A stretch of DNA of 64,000 nucleotides. Source: Aerococcus sanguinicola. GTDB lineage: Bacteria; Bacillota; Bacilli; Lactobacillales; Aerococcaceae. Where the stretch lies: positions 992,001 to 1,056,000 of the forward strand of contig NZ_CP014160.1 in assembly GCF_001543145.1 (NCBI RefSeq). Direction: 5' to 3'. Of this stretch, positions 8,899 through 17,975 are shown in pieces. Each line of letters starts with the position of its first letter. Within the stretch, counting starts at the first letter, position 1. Made by a program: the position numbers and the translations under genes. Below the pieces are notes generated by a model that was not told the DNA's origin, searched no databases, and saw only the letters and a program-made list of their open reading frames with translations.

Positions 8899-10146
8899 TT
8901 ATCTTTCTTTTCGGATCATGTCGTGGGCTTTGACGGGTTGGTTGACTTTCATGCTGATGATTTGCATGGCGTGGGGGGCGCGGTCGATGGATTGGCCGTC
9001 TTCGTCGCGCATGGCGGTGAGTTCTTGTTGGAAGTGGCGCATGCCGGGGCCGTAGAATTCGATGAGGTCGCCGACGCCAAAGTTGTTTCGCTGTTGGATG
9101 GTGGCGATTTGGCTGTCTGGGTCATAGTCTAGGACTTCGCCCACGAATTGGTAGCGGGGGATCCGGCGGCGCTTGCCGAAGAGTTGTTCGTTCTCAGTTG
9201 GGCGGCCATAGTAGAAACCGGTTGCTAGTTCACGTTGGGCTGATTTCCAGAGTTCGTCAATCCATTCTTGTTGGACTTGGTAGTTATCGGGGTCTTCCAG
9301 GTAGGCATCGATGGCTTTACGGTAGACATTGATGACGGTGGAGACGTAGTGGATGGACTTCATCCGGCCTTCGACCTTCAAGGAGTCGATGCCGTTCTGG
9401 ATGATATCAGGAATGTGGTTGATCATGGAGAGGTCAACGGCTGACATGGCAAAAGGTTCATCGATATCCGTGCCTTCTTCACCCTTGCCGACCATGTAGC
9501 GGTCACCGAGCTTGGGCATGTCATAGAGGCCATATTGCCAACGACAGGATTGGCAGCAGCCGCCCCGGTTAGCGTCGCGGTGGGCCATGTGGTTGGAGAG
9601 GGTACAGCGTCCCGAATAGGAGATACACATGGCGCCATGGACGAAGGCTTCAATTTCGACATTGGTTTTTTGGCGAATTTCAGCGACTTCAGCCATGGAG
9701 ACTTCCCGGCCCAGTACACAGCGGGTGAGACCGGCATCTTCCCAGAAGTTCAGGGTTTCATAGTTGACGGCAGATTGCTGGGTCGACAGGTGCATTTCCA
9801 GGCCTGGCGCGTCGCTGGCACAGATTTGCATGAGGGCAGGGTCGGAAATAATGACCGCATCGATACCGATATCGCGGATGGTGCGGAAGAATTCGCCAGC
9901 GCCTTTTTCATCGCCGACGTGGGTGACCATGTTAGAGGCCACATAAACCTTGGCATTGTGTTTGTGGGCATAATCAACGGCTTCACGCATTTCGTCGAAG
10001 TCGAAGTTGCCTGCCCGACTTCTTAAGCCGTATGCCTCGCCGCCGATATAGCAGGCATCGGCGCCGTAGTGGATAGCAATTTTTAATTTTTCAAGGGTCC
10101 CGGCTGGTGCTAGGAGCTCGGGACGTTTTAATTCACTTTGTGTCAC
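8899..10146 (-). CDS. U32 family peptidase-like tRNA hydroxylation protein (TrhP2/YrrO type)
   Basis: A 415-residue protein with the U32 core: 'ELLAPAGTLEKLKIAIHYGADACYIGGEAYGLR', 'HLSTQQSAVN', and the signature 'EAFVHGAMCISYSGRC' with a Cys cluster (RGGCCQSCRW), followed by a C-terminal beta-barrel. In Bacillus subtilis and E. coli such proteins are needed for 5-hydroxyuridine at tRNA U34, using prephenate. The GTG start at 10146 has AAAGGA 8 nt upstream; the open frame extends further upstream only because it reads through the neighbour's coding strand. It forms a pair with the smaller U32 gene 25 nt upstream. Confidence 0.85.
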   Translation of the reverse strand: MTQSELKRPELLAPAGTLEKLKIAIHYGADACYIGGEAYGLRSRAGNFDFDEMREAVDYAHKHNAKVYVASNMVTHVGDEKGAGEFFRTIRDIGIDAVIISDPALMQICASDAPGLEMHLSTQQSAVNYETLNFWEDAGLTRCVLGREVSMAEVAEIRQKTNVEIEAFVHGAMCISYSGRCTLSNHMAHRDANRGGCCQSCRWQYGLYDMPKLGDRYMVGKGEEGTDIDEPFAMSAVDLSMINHIPDIIQNGIDSLKVEGRMKSIHYVSTVINVYRKAIDAYLEDPDNYQVQQEWIDELWKSAQRELATGFYYGRPTENEQLFGKRRRIPRYQFVGEVLDYDPDSQIATIQQRNNFGVGDLIEFYGPGMRHFQQELTAMRDEDGQSIDRAPHAMQIISMKVNQPVKAHDMIRKER

Positions 10147-10171
10147 ACTGATTTCCTTTCTAGTTAAGTGC

Positions 10172-11092
10172 TTATTGGACAGTATCCTTGTCGAAGAGGA
10201 AGAAGCCAGTCGAAAGTTCGCGGTTTTCTGGATGAAGCTCGCGCACTTTTTGGTCGAGCTGGAGGGCATAGGCATCATTCCATTGGCCAGCCTCAATCGC
10301 ATCGCGGGCCTGGGCAAAGAGGCGGTTGATGTCGACAAAGGCTTGGCCGGGGCAGTAGATGCCGTCCGCATACCAGTGTTGGATGCCGGCTTCTTGGAGG
10401 TCGTCCAGGTACATCATGAGGTCCAAGTCGTTGTTGGCGAAGATATGGGTGCCGTGGTCGTCTTCATAGATGGAATAGTGGGTCTCGTCCTTCTTGGGTT
10501 CGGAGAGGAAGAGCTCGTGTTCGGCGACCTCGGTCTTGTCCTTGCCGACAAAGTTAAAGTAGTTGTCAAGGAGCATGCGGCCGCTCTGGTGGATGCAGGA
10601 GGCACCGTAAGTTTGGACCATAAGTGGAATCTTGGCATCCCGGGCCATCTCAGTTAGTTCGACATAGGGAACTTCCCGGGCCACCAGGGCGCCGACCGCA
10701 CCGTACTGGGCCCAGAAGTTAACTTGTCCCGGACTAGTTACAAGGACAGAGGCGTCGTAGATATAAGGCATGCGGTAGGCTTCTTCTTTGAGGATTTGGA
10801 TCAGACCGGTGTCGCCAACCATGAGTAAGTCAGCGCCCATGCCCTTGACCGCAGTCAGATAGTCGCGGGCCCGGTCGATCTTGTCATTGTGGAGGATAGC
10901 ATTGGCTGCGACAATCACCTCTTTGCCTGCTTGGTGCGTGATGCGGATCATTTCAGCCATTTCTTCCCGGTCAAAATATCCCGGCAAGCGGAGGCCGTAG
11001 CTGCTTTCGCCAATGACGAGATAGTCGACGCCGGCTTCCAGCAGGGCTTGACCTTGGCTCAAGGATTCAGCTGTCGCAATCAATTTAATCAT
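10172..11092 (-). CDS. U32 family protein (TrhP1/YrrN type)
   Basis: A 306-residue U32 paralogue: 'ESLSQGQALLEAGVDYLVIGESSYGLRLPGYF', 'YDASVLVTSPGQVNFW', 'VQTYGASCIHQSGRMLLDNYF'. It is shorter than its neighbour and lacks the C-terminal barrel and full Cys cluster, matching the YrrN/YrrO pairing known in Firmicutes for tRNA U34 hydroxylation. ATG 11092 is preceded by AGAGGG; an earlier in-frame ATG (11119) overlaps that ribosome site. The two genes probably form one operon. Confidence 0.82.
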   Translation of the reverse strand: MIKLIATAESLSQGQALLEAGVDYLVIGESSYGLRLPGYFDREEMAEMIRITHQAGKEVIVAANAILHNDKIDRARDYLTAVKGMGADLLMVGDTGLIQILKEEAYRMPYIYDASVLVTSPGQVNFWAQYGAVGALVAREVPYVELTEMARDAKIPLMVQTYGASCIHQSGRMLLDNYFNFVGKDKTEVAEHELFLSEPKKDETHYSIYEDDHGTHIFANNDLDLMMYLDDLQEAGIQHWYADGIYCPGQAFVDINRLFAQARDAIEAGQWNDAYALQLDQKVRELHPENRELSTGFFLFDKDTVQ

Positions 11093-11377
11093 TCGTTTCT
11101 TTCCCTCTTTCTTCATTATAGTACACATCTCTACATTTTAAGTTCAAAAGCAATAAATGTCTAGGCCTTTCCGCAAAAGTTGGGGAAATCTTAGTGAGAA
11201 AGCCAATTTTAAAGGGCAGTGGCTATGAAAAAAACAAGACTGCTTATGATAGTGTGCTGGAGAGCATCCGTTACACTTTCGAATTTGATTGTTAAAGAGA
11301 AGAAAAGTTCATTTAAAAAGCCCTGGGCTACTCGTTGAGGAGTGAACCAGGGCTTCTTTGTAAAGAATTGTATTGAT
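11093..11377. repeat. Intergenic remnants: partial type-III repeat and a hairpin
   Basis: A fragment of the type-III palindromic repeat (about 11258-11305, GAGCATCCGTTACACTTTCG) precedes a hairpin AAGCCCTGG...CCAGGGCTT at 11318-11358, followed by CTTTG. No gene is supported here. Confidence 0.55.
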
Positions 11378-11740
11378 GAGCATCCGTTTCGCTTTTGAAG
11401 TTGGTCTTTAAATTTCAAAGGTTCAAGAACGGCTAGCACCGTCTTGTACTTTATCCGTACGTCGCTTTGCTCCTACGGCTAAAGCAGCACCGGCTCGAGC
11501 CAAGGTCTCTCACCTAGAGAGCTTCAAAATTAGAATGCGACAAAAGTCGGGAGCTCTGAACCACTGGAGCAAAGGAGGGAAGAGCCTTGTAGAGGCTCAC
11601 CCATCCTTTGTGAAGTGGAGTCAGAGCTGACTTTTGAAGCAGGTTTCGGCTAGTAACGGCTGACGCCGACTATCCGTAATTCACATCGCTTGCTTATTCA
11701 TGGCTAAGGTCCAATTTCAACGCTCCACTCCTGCTCAAAA
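11378..11740. repeat. Type-III palindromic repeat interrupted by a type-IV element
   Basis: The left arm starts GAGCATCCGTTTCGCTTTTG and the right arm ends AATTTCAACGCTCCACTCCT. Compared with the copy at 14722-14970, a 120-bp segment (11529-11648) is inserted between CTTCAAA and GGCTAGT. The insert is its own hairpin: CAAAAGTC/GACTTTTG, AGCTCTGA/TCAGAGCT and AAAGGA/TCCTTT. A second type-IV copy lies at 60350-60425. Confidence 0.8.
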
Positions 11741-11843
11741 GTAATCGTTACATATTTTTCTAATCCTAGCTATCAATACTAGAAATTAGAAAATCTAAAA
11801 ATAGTGCTTTTTAAGGAGAGAGTGAAAGTTATTTGTCAGCGCT

Positions 11844-13085
11844 CTAATGATTGTGAGCTAGTTGTTGGAGCTGGTGCTGGTAGTTTTTGGCCTTGAGGTT
11901 GGGGAGGCTGAGCATGGTGGCCAGGCTGATTAAATAGAGGCTGGCTAGGAAGAGCATGACCATGGGGACGGAGGAGACGTCGAGCAGCCAACCGATAACT
12001 ACCGAGGAGAAGCCGCCTACTGCCCGGCCCACATTGAGGATGACGTTGTTAGCAATCGAAGCAATGTGGTCGGGATAGAGACGGGTAATCATGGCCCCGT
12101 AACCTGCGAACATGCCGTTGACGAAGAAACCGACGATGGCGCCACCGAGAATCATAGTGAGTGGTGACCGGGCAAAGGTGAAGAGGTAGACGGACAGGGC
12201 AGACAGGCTGAGGAAAGTAGCATAGGCCAGGCGGGGTCCCCGAGCGTCAAGCAAGCGGCCGAAGGTGAACATGTCCAGGCACATCCCAATAATGGTTGCA
12301 ATCATCCAAGTTGAAGAATCCTTCACGCTGACACCGCTGGCTTCCTGCATAATGGTCGGCAGCCAGTTCATCATCCCGAAGTAGCCGGCAATTTGAACGG
12401 TTGTCATCAGCATAAGTCCCAGGGTCTGCCGGCTGAGTTCAGCTGTTTGGAAGAGTTCCTTGATCGAAGGCTGTTGGGCTGCAGCTTTCTTTTGTTGGCG
12501 GGCTTGGGTGTCCGCAAAGACTTGCTGGTCATCGATCGCAAAAACCATCCAAATCACGAGTGCGACTGGCAGGAGGCCAAAGAGAAAGAGGCCGCGCCAG
12601 CCGAAGAGGGGAGCGATGAAACCGGCGAGCAGGGCAGACAGGATGGAACCAATCTGACCGGCGATCCCGTTGAGGGAACTGACCCGTCCCATCTTCTGGG
12701 CGGGCACAATGCTGGCCATAATGGCAATGGCGACACCGTATTCGCCCCCAACTCCCATACCTGCTAGGAAGCGCATGAGGTAGAGGTAGCCGAGGTTAGG
12801 AGTGAAGAAGATGAGCCCCGTAGCCAGAGAGAAGAGGAGGATGGTCCACTTGAAGACCTTAAAGCGGTTATAACGGTCAGCAAGGACGCCGAAGACTAGG
12901 CCTCCGACCAGCATGCCGAGGTTGGTGATGGTGGCAATGAGTCCGGCTTGGGCGCCGTTGATGCCGAGCTGGGCGATAATCGCCGACATGGAGAAGGCTA
13001 GGAACATGACATTGAGGTCGTCGGTTCCTGAAGCCAGGATAGCAGCGATGAGGGCGCGTTGACTGTTGGTATTGGGATGATTCAC
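11844..13085 (-). CDS. MFS transporter, metabolite:H+ symporter type
   Basis: A 413-residue, 12-helix major facilitator. MFS motif A is GVLADRYNRFKVFK between helices 2 and 3, and 'RFLAGMGVGGEYG' matches the aromatic-acid or metabolite/H+ symporter branch. A charged cytoplasmic loop at about residues 190-215 separates the two halves. The GTG start at 13085 follows GGAGG by 8 nt. It lies 32 nt downstream of pyrE on the same strand and could be co-transcribed, suggesting but not proving a link to orotate or pyrimidine precursors. Substrate is unknown. Confidence 0.8.
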   Translation of the reverse strand: MNHPNTNSQRALIAAILASGTDDLNVMFLAFSMSAIIAQLGINGAQAGLIATITNLGMLVGGLVFGVLADRYNRFKVFKWTILLFSLATGLIFFTPNLGYLYLMRFLAGMGVGGEYGVAIAIMASIVPAQKMGRVSSLNGIAGQIGSILSALLAGFIAPLFGWRGLFLFGLLPVALVIWMVFAIDDQQVFADTQARQQKKAAAQQPSIKELFQTAELSRQTLGLMLMTTVQIAGYFGMMNWLPTIMQEASGVSVKDSSTWMIATIIGMCLDMFTFGRLLDARGPRLAYATFLSLSALSVYLFTFARSPLTMILGGAIVGFFVNGMFAGYGAMITRLYPDHIASIANNVILNVGRAVGGFSSVVIGWLLDVSSVPMVMLFLASLYLISLATMLSLPNLKAKNYQHQLQQLAHNH

Positions 13086-13117
13086 AAGATGACCTCCTTA
13101 ATTAAGACACTGGCTGA

Positions 13118-13759
13118 CTAGTCACTGTGGCTGGCGGTCCAAGCTTGGGGATCTTGGTACCATTGTTCGAGCACATCCTGGGCAGCTTCCACTTCGGGAT
13201 CTTCTTTAGCTGCGATTGGGATCAAAGTTTTGAAGTCCGATAGGGTGTAGAGCGGGAAGTCTTCCTTGGCAAAAGCTTCGCGGCTGGCTGGGAGGAGGTA
13301 GTTAAAGATGGCCAGGGCAGCGACGATTTCGCCACCTGCTTCTTGGACTTGGTGGGCGGCATGGATCACTGAGCCACCGGTTGAAATCAAGTCTTCAACC
13401 ATGAGAACCTTGGCCCCTTTTTCGAATTCGCCTTCGATGGCATTTTGCTTACCGTGACCCTTGGCTTTATCGCGGACATAGATCATTGGTAGGTCGAGAG
13501 CTTGGGCGATAAAGGCGGCATGGGGGATACCGGCAGTTGCTGTTCCAGCAACCACTTCGATATCCGGACACTTGTCTTTAATCGTCGCCAGGAAGCCGTC
13601 GATGAGGAGCTGGCGGACTTCAGGATGGGAAATCGTCAGGCGGTTATCGCAATAAATAGGAGACTTGAGGCCACTGGTCCAAGTAAAGGGCTGGTTGGGA
13701 CGAAGGGAGATGGCATGGATATCTAAGAGGGCTTGGGCAATTTTTTCGGCTTGTGACAT
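13118..13759 (-). CDS. pyrE: Orotate phosphoribosyltransferase
   Basis: A 213-residue enzyme converting orotate and PRPP to OMP. Visible features are 'FTWTSGLKSPIYCDNR' at the N terminus, 'YVRDKAKGHGKQNAIEGE' (flexible loop Lys) and the PRPP-binding motif VLMVEDLISTGGS. ATG 13759 has AAGGAGA at the right distance; the open frame continues upstream without a ribosome site. Follows pyrF by 32 nt, so the two final UMP-synthesis steps share an operon. The other pyr genes are not in this window. Confidence 0.94.
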   Translation of the reverse strand: MSQAEKIAQALLDIHAISLRPNQPFTWTSGLKSPIYCDNRLTISHPEVRQLLIDGFLATIKDKCPDIEVVAGTATAGIPHAAFIAQALDLPMIYVRDKAKGHGKQNAIEGEFEKGAKVLMVEDLISTGGSVIHAAHQVQEAGGEIVAALAIFNYLLPASREAFAKEDFPLYTLSDFKTLIPIAAKEDPEVEAAQDVLEQWYQDPQAWTASHSD

Positions 13760-13791
13760 GGTAGATTCTCCTTTTCTATTCTGGTGACGGA

Positions 13792-14508
13792 TTAGGCTTG
13801 CCATTCGGCAGTGATATCGCGGTAGGCTTGGACTGGATCAGCAGCCTGGGTGATGGGACGGCCGACAACAATATAGTCGCTGCCGAGCGCTTTGGCCTTG
13901 GCTGGCGTGGTGATCCGCTCTTGGTCTTCCCGTTGACTCTGATAGTTGCTAGGACGGATGCCGGGCGTAACCGTGATGAAGTCAGTACCCACTTGGTCTT
14001 TAATCAGGCGGGATTCTAGAGGCGAGCAGACAACCCCATCGAGGCCTGCTTTTTGGCTGAGTTGGGCATAGTGGACCACACTCTCTTCGATGGTCGCTTG
14101 GGTCAGTTGTTCCGCTTGCATGGCAGCTTCAGAGGTTGAAGTCAATTGGGTGACCGCAATCAGGAGAGGGCGCTTATCGGGATCAGGTTGGGCTTCCGCA
14201 ATTGCCTCCATAGCCCAGCGCATCATTTCTTCCCCACCCGCAGCGTGGACATTCAGCATATCAACGCCCAGTTCCGTCAGCGCGCGGATACTACGGTGGA
14301 CTGTGTTTGGAATATCATGCAGCTTCAAGTCAAGGAAGATGTGGTGGCCAGCCGCTTTGAGTTGCTTCACCAGGGCTGGACCGTTGGCATAGTACATCTC
14401 CATCCCAATCTTGACATTTAAGGCTTGCCCCTCGAATTGTTGGATAAAAGCCTCCATCTTATCGACCGTATCGAAGTCTAGGGCAATAATTGGTTTATCT
14501 TTTTGCAT
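13792..14508 (-). CDS. pyrF: Orotidine 5'-phosphate decarboxylase
   Basis: A 238-residue enzyme making UMP from OMP. The catalytic Asp-Lys-Asp network is in 'FLDLKLHDIP' (Asp-60, Lys-62, Asp-65), with 'VTPGIRP' and 'IVVGRPITQA' in the phosphate-binding C-terminal region. ATG 14508 has GGAGG 7 nt upstream. It is the first gene of pyrF-pyrE, behind a consensus promoter and a leader containing an intrinsic terminator. Confidence 0.95.
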   Translation of the reverse strand: MQKDKPIIALDFDTVDKMEAFIQQFEGQALNVKIGMEMYYANGPALVKQLKAAGHHIFLDLKLHDIPNTVHRSIRALTELGVDMLNVHAAGGEEMMRWAMEAIAEAQPDPDKRPLLIAVTQLTSTSEAAMQAEQLTQATIEESVVHYAQLSQKAGLDGVVCSPLESRLIKDQVGTDFITVTPGIRPSNYQSQREDQERITTPAKAKALGSDYIVVGRPITQAADPVQAYRDITAEWQA

Positions 14509-14539
14509 TTTTAGCCTCCAAAAATAACTATTTTTTCCC

Positions 14540-14571
14540 AAAAAAAAGCACGTTGATTAAAATCAAAGTGC
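14540..14571 (-). terminator. Leader terminator (putative attenuator) upstream of pyrF
   Basis: On the minus strand GCACTTTGATT/AATCAACGTGC forms a stem followed by eight T residues. It lies between the pyrF promoter and its start codon, so it must be read through for expression. A perfect 14-bp palindrome GCTTGGCGCCAAGC sits just upstream (14581-14594). I could not recognise a PyrR binding-loop consensus. Confidence 0.7.
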
Positions 14572-14633
14572 CGACCCCCTGCTTGGCGCCAAGCATAAAG
14601 GATGCGAATAAAATTTTGCTCAAATTGTCAAAT

Positions 14634-14662
14634 ATTATATCCCCCTATCGAAAGCTTGTCAA
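14634..14662 (-). promoter_or_regulatory. Consensus sigma-A promoter for pyrF-pyrE
   Basis: The minus strand carries TTGACA (14662-14657), 17 nt, then TATAAT (14639-14634): both hexamers and the spacer are perfect. The predicted leader is about 120 nt. Confidence 0.9.
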
Positions 14663-14721
14663 GCCTTTTCAGTGAAATTCTTTAAGTAAATTTTGCGAGT
14701 GCATGGTGCTAGTGAATTGTG

Positions 14722-14970
14722 CTGTTGAGCTTGCGTTGCGCTTTTGAATTTAGGCCTTGAGTATCAGAGGGTCAAGAACGGTTAACGCCGTTTTGTACTA
14801 TATCCGTAAGTCGCTTACGCTCCAACGTCTATAGCAACACCGGTTCGAGCTAAGGTCTCTCGCCTAGCGAGCTTCAAAGGGCTAGTACGGCTTACACCTA
14901 CTATCCCTAATTCACATCGCTTGTTTCTCCATGGCTAAGGCCTAACTTCAACGCTCCACTCCTGCTCAAC
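14722..14970. repeat. Type-III palindromic repeat, intact copy
   Basis: About 250 bp with inverted ends: GTTGAGC/GCTCAAC outside and GAATTTAGGCCTT/AAGGCCTAACTTC next. Inside is a hairpin CTCGCCTAGCGAG. It is similar over its length to 11378-11740 and 45217-45394. It has no coding potential. Confidence 0.8.
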
Positions 14971-15083
14971 AAATACTACTGTATTTTGATTACTAGTTAG
15001 CAATATTAAAAGTTAAAATCTGTATTGAAATTTTTTTAGTGCAGTTGAATTGCGTTTGTATTCTGTATTTAGAGCTTTTGATT

Positions 15084-15305
15084 GAGTGTTTAGGTTGCTA
15101 AGCCACACTCGGGGGGCTCTATTGGGCCTTGGACGCGGTCAATCCACATTCCACAGCCCCGATTGTGCCTTCCCCAGCTACAAGCCACAATTGGCAACCT
15201 GGATTGTGGCTTGCTTATGATTAACCCACACAGTGCCCTCCCGAATGTGGCTTGAGTCCTATTAATCCACACTCGGAGCCTTTGATTGTGGCTTGCCTGT
15301 GTCAA
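15084..15305. repeat. 41-bp-period dyad array (family a)
   Basis: The right arms (CCACACTC and variants) begin at 15103, 15144, 15185, 15226 and 15267, four consecutive 41-bp steps. Each pairs with a left arm of the GATTGTGG type. Unit sequences differ substantially. Confidence 0.85.
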
Positions 15306-15362
15306 ACAAAAACACTTCCCCAGCCAAGCGATCAAAAGCTGCCGCTTGCTATAGGGAAGTGT
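15306..15362 (-). terminator. Terminator of the cdaA-cdaR-glmM operon
   Basis: Read on the minus strand, AACACTTCCC...GGGAAGTGTT with inner CAAGCG/CGCTTG pairing, followed by TTTGTTT. Confidence 0.8.
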
Positions 15363-15419
15363 TTACTTTGAATGACAATTTATGAATTTTGCTTTGTTAT
15401 TGATGACTCAGCAGAGCCT

Positions 15420-16784
15420 CTATTCAACGCCGAATTCTTGGCGGACTTGGTCGGCAATCCGGTTGGCGTAGTCGGCGGCGAGTTCGTCTGTTTTGGCTTC
15501 GACCATGACGCGGAGGAGGTTTTCGGTACCGCTAGGGCGCACCAAGATCCGTCCGTCACCGCCCATGTCGGCTTCAACGGCTTGGATAACGTCTTGGACG
15601 CTTTCAGACTTCATGGCATCTTCGCGGCCTTGGCGGGTCACTCGCACATTGACGAGGATTTGTGGGTAAGATTGCATCTCGTCGGCGAGTTCGGAGAGTT
15701 TCTTCCCAGTTTGCTTCATGACGAAGAGCAATTGGATGGCGGTCAGTAGGCCGTCACCAGTCGTGTTGTAGTCCATGAAGATGATATGGCCGGATTGTTC
15801 ACCACCTAGGTTGTAACCGTGTTCGCGCATGGCTTCTACCACATAGCGGTCGCCGACCTTGGTAGTTTCCACATTGATGCCAGCGGCTTCTGTCGCCTTA
15901 TGGAAGCCGAGATTGGACATGACGGTGGCAACAATGGTGTTGTTCGTCAAACGTCCGCGCTCGTTCAAGTACTTGCCGCAGATGAACATGATGTGGTCGC
16001 CATCAATCAAGCGGCCCTTCTCGTCGACAGCCAGACAGCGGTCGCCGTCGCCATCGAAAGCGATCCCCACGTCAGCTTGGTTGTCGAGGACCATTTGTGC
16101 GAGGGCTTCAGGGTGGGTGGACCCCACGCCGTCATTAATATTGAGGCCGTTAGGGGAAGAGGCCATGGTTTGGAAGTTGGCTTCTAGGTCAGCGAAGAGG
16201 CGGTTAACCAAGGGAGAGGTTGCCCCATTAGCCGCGTCGATGCAGACATTGATGCCTTCGAGTGAAGAAGTGATGGTGGATTCGAGGAATTCCAAGTACT
16301 TGGAGGCCCCTTCCAGGTATTCACTCACTGTACCTAAACCTTCGCTGCTTGGCCGTGGCAGGTCGTCTTCCTCCTGGTCGAGAAGGGCTTCGATTTCTAG
16401 TTCTTGGTCATCAGAAAGCTTGAAGCCGTCACTGCCGAAGAATTTAATCCCGTTATCCGCTGCTGGGTTGTGGCTGGCTGAAATCATCACACCAGCTGTG
16501 GCACCGGTTGTCCGGGTCAAGTAGGCCACCCCAGGGGTTGAAATGACGCCTAATTGGAAGACTTCAATGCCAACGGATAAGAGGCCGGAGATCAGGGCAT
16601 GTTCAAGCAATTGCCCTGAGATTCGCGGGTCACGCGCCACGAGGACACGCGGATTTTCACTCTGTTCGCCGGCATGCTGGAGGAGGACATAGCCCCCACA
16701 ACGGCCTAATTTAAAGGCGAGTTCTGGTGTCAATTCGCGGTTAGCTTCACCACGAACGCCATCCGTTCCAAAATATTTACGCAT
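15420..16784 (-). CDS. glmM: Phosphoglucosamine mutase
   Basis: A 454-residue alpha-D-phosphohexomutase that interconverts glucosamine-6-P and glucosamine-1-P for UDP-GlcNAc and peptidoglycan. Seen are the N-terminal '[12 protein letters not shown]', the phosphoserine loop SASHNP (Ser-102), metal loop DGDGDR, sugar loop GGEQSGH and phosphate-binding [15 protein letters not shown] 16784 has AAGGAG upstream. It is last in the cdaA-cdaR-glmM operon, an order conserved in Firmicutes where GlmM also modulates CdaA activity. Confidence 0.96.
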   Translation of the reverse strand: MRKYFGTDGVRGEANRELTPELAFKLGRCGGYVLLQHAGEQSENPRVLVARDPRISGQLLEHALISGLLSVGIEVFQLGVISTPGVAYLTRTTGATAGVMISASHNPAADNGIKFFGSDGFKLSDDQELEIEALLDQEEDDLPRPSSEGLGTVSEYLEGASKYLEFLESTITSSLEGINVCIDAANGATSPLVNRLFADLEANFQTMASSPNGLNINDGVGSTHPEALAQMVLDNQADVGIAFDGDGDRCLAVDEKGRLIDGDHIMFICGKYLNERGRLTNNTIVATVMSNLGFHKATEAAGINVETTKVGDRYVVEAMREHGYNLGGEQSGHIIFMDYNTTGDGLLTAIQLLFVMKQTGKKLSELADEMQSYPQILVNVRVTRQGREDAMKSESVQDVIQAVEADMGGDGRILVRPSGTENLLRVMVEAKTDELAADYANRIADQVRQEFGVE

Positions 16785-16886
16785 AATGAATAATCTCCTT
16801 AGTATTGGTTTAATTCGAGGATTTTTTCTTTTGTACAAGTCATCTTAACATGAAAGCTTCAGCCTGTGAAGTTCGAACTTAAAGGT

Positions 16887-17975
16887 CTAGGCGGAGGGGT
16901 CTTGTTCCTGGCTGGGAGAATTTGGGCGGTCAGCTGTCGACCGGCTCTCCTGGGACCGCTGGCTGCTAGCGGAATTAGCCTCTCTTGTTGCTTCTTCTTG
17001 GCGGCTGGCAGCGTTCTGCCGGTGGGGCGTGACCTTGACCCGGACTTGGGCCGGTTCCATGGAGGCTACCCCGGCTGGCAGTTCCAGGTCCACCTGTGTT
17101 TCTTCTTCCTTGCTAATCTGGCTGACATCGACATAGCCCATCACCCGGTTGAGCTGGTGGATGCTGGCGGGATCTCCCGAGAGCACCGTGTTATGGGTGG
17201 TAAGGGGTTCGATCTCATAGTCGGTGTCGGCCCGGCCGTTGATAGCTTCAAATTGGATGGGGACGGTATTGGTATTGGACTGGATGTCGACTTGGACTTC
17301 CACTTGCTTAGGATCGGCACTGATATCCAGCATCTGCCCCTGGCTATCCGCGATTAGGACCGTGGCCGAAGTGGTATAGGAGTCGCTGGCATCGCTCGGG
17401 ATATCCACATTGACATAGACCTGGCTGATCTGTTGGAGCTTGTCGCCAGAGCCTGACAGGGTAACGGTTTGAGGGTTGACACTCACATTACCGACCGCAT
17501 AGTCGGGGGAGAGCTTATCACTGTTCACCCGGACCTCAATGGGATAATTTTGGGTCTGGAGTTCCGCAATAGTGATATTGACGCTGGAAGGGGAGAGCTT
17601 GTAATGCAATTCCTTGGAGATCCCTTCCAGGCGGAGCTTGATATAGTGTTGGCCCTGGCCGAGCTGCTCCAAGTCCTCAGTGACGACCTTGAAGTTCTCA
17701 GCCTCCAAGGTTTGTTGGATAAGATTGGCTGGTCCCGACAGCTCCACGTCCACGGTTTCGGGCAGACCGGTAATATAGTAGTTTTGGACATTGCCCTTGA
17801 TGTGGACGGGGACATTGGAAATGGTCTCCGTCGAATTCTCACTCACATTCTGGAAGAAAGAAATGGGATTGTCATTGTAGCGCTCAGCCTTAACGAAGAC
17901 GAACATGGTCAAGGCGAGGAAGAGGGCGACCAGGAGAGTTAACCACTTATTGTCATAAATTTTATTCATCGTCAT
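16887..17975 (-). CDS. cdaR: CdaR (YbbR-domain regulator of CdaA)
   Basis: A 362-residue protein with one N-terminal membrane helix (about residues 9-28) and an extracytoplasmic chain of YbbR repeats, each with an 'I.V...V.G' strand pattern. The last 50 residues are Ser/Glu/Arg-rich and disordered. It regulates the diadenylate cyclase CdaA through the membrane. It overlaps cdaA by 14 nt and lies 102 nt from glmM. Confidence 0.93.
   Translation of the reverse strand: MTMNKIYDNKWLTLLVALFLALTMFVFVKAERYNDNPISFFQNVSENSTETISNVPVHIKGNVQNYYITGLPETVDVELSGPANLIQQTLEAENFKVVTEDLEQLGQGQHYIKLRLEGISKELHYKLSPSSVNITIAELQTQNYPIEVRVNSDKLSPDYAVGNVSVNPQTVTLSGSGDKLQQISQVYVNVDIPSDASDSYTTSATVLIADSQGQMLDISADPKQVEVQVDIQSNTNTVPIQFEAINGRADTDYEIEPLTTHNTVLSGDPASIHQLNRVMGYVDVSQISKEEETQVDLELPAGVASMEPAQVRVKVTPHRQNAASRQEEATREANSASSQRSQESRSTADRPNSPSQEQDPSA

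Noticed and set aside
11209..11439. 76-codon minus-strand frame
   Set aside because: Lies over a hairpin and type-III repeat fragments with no ribosome site.
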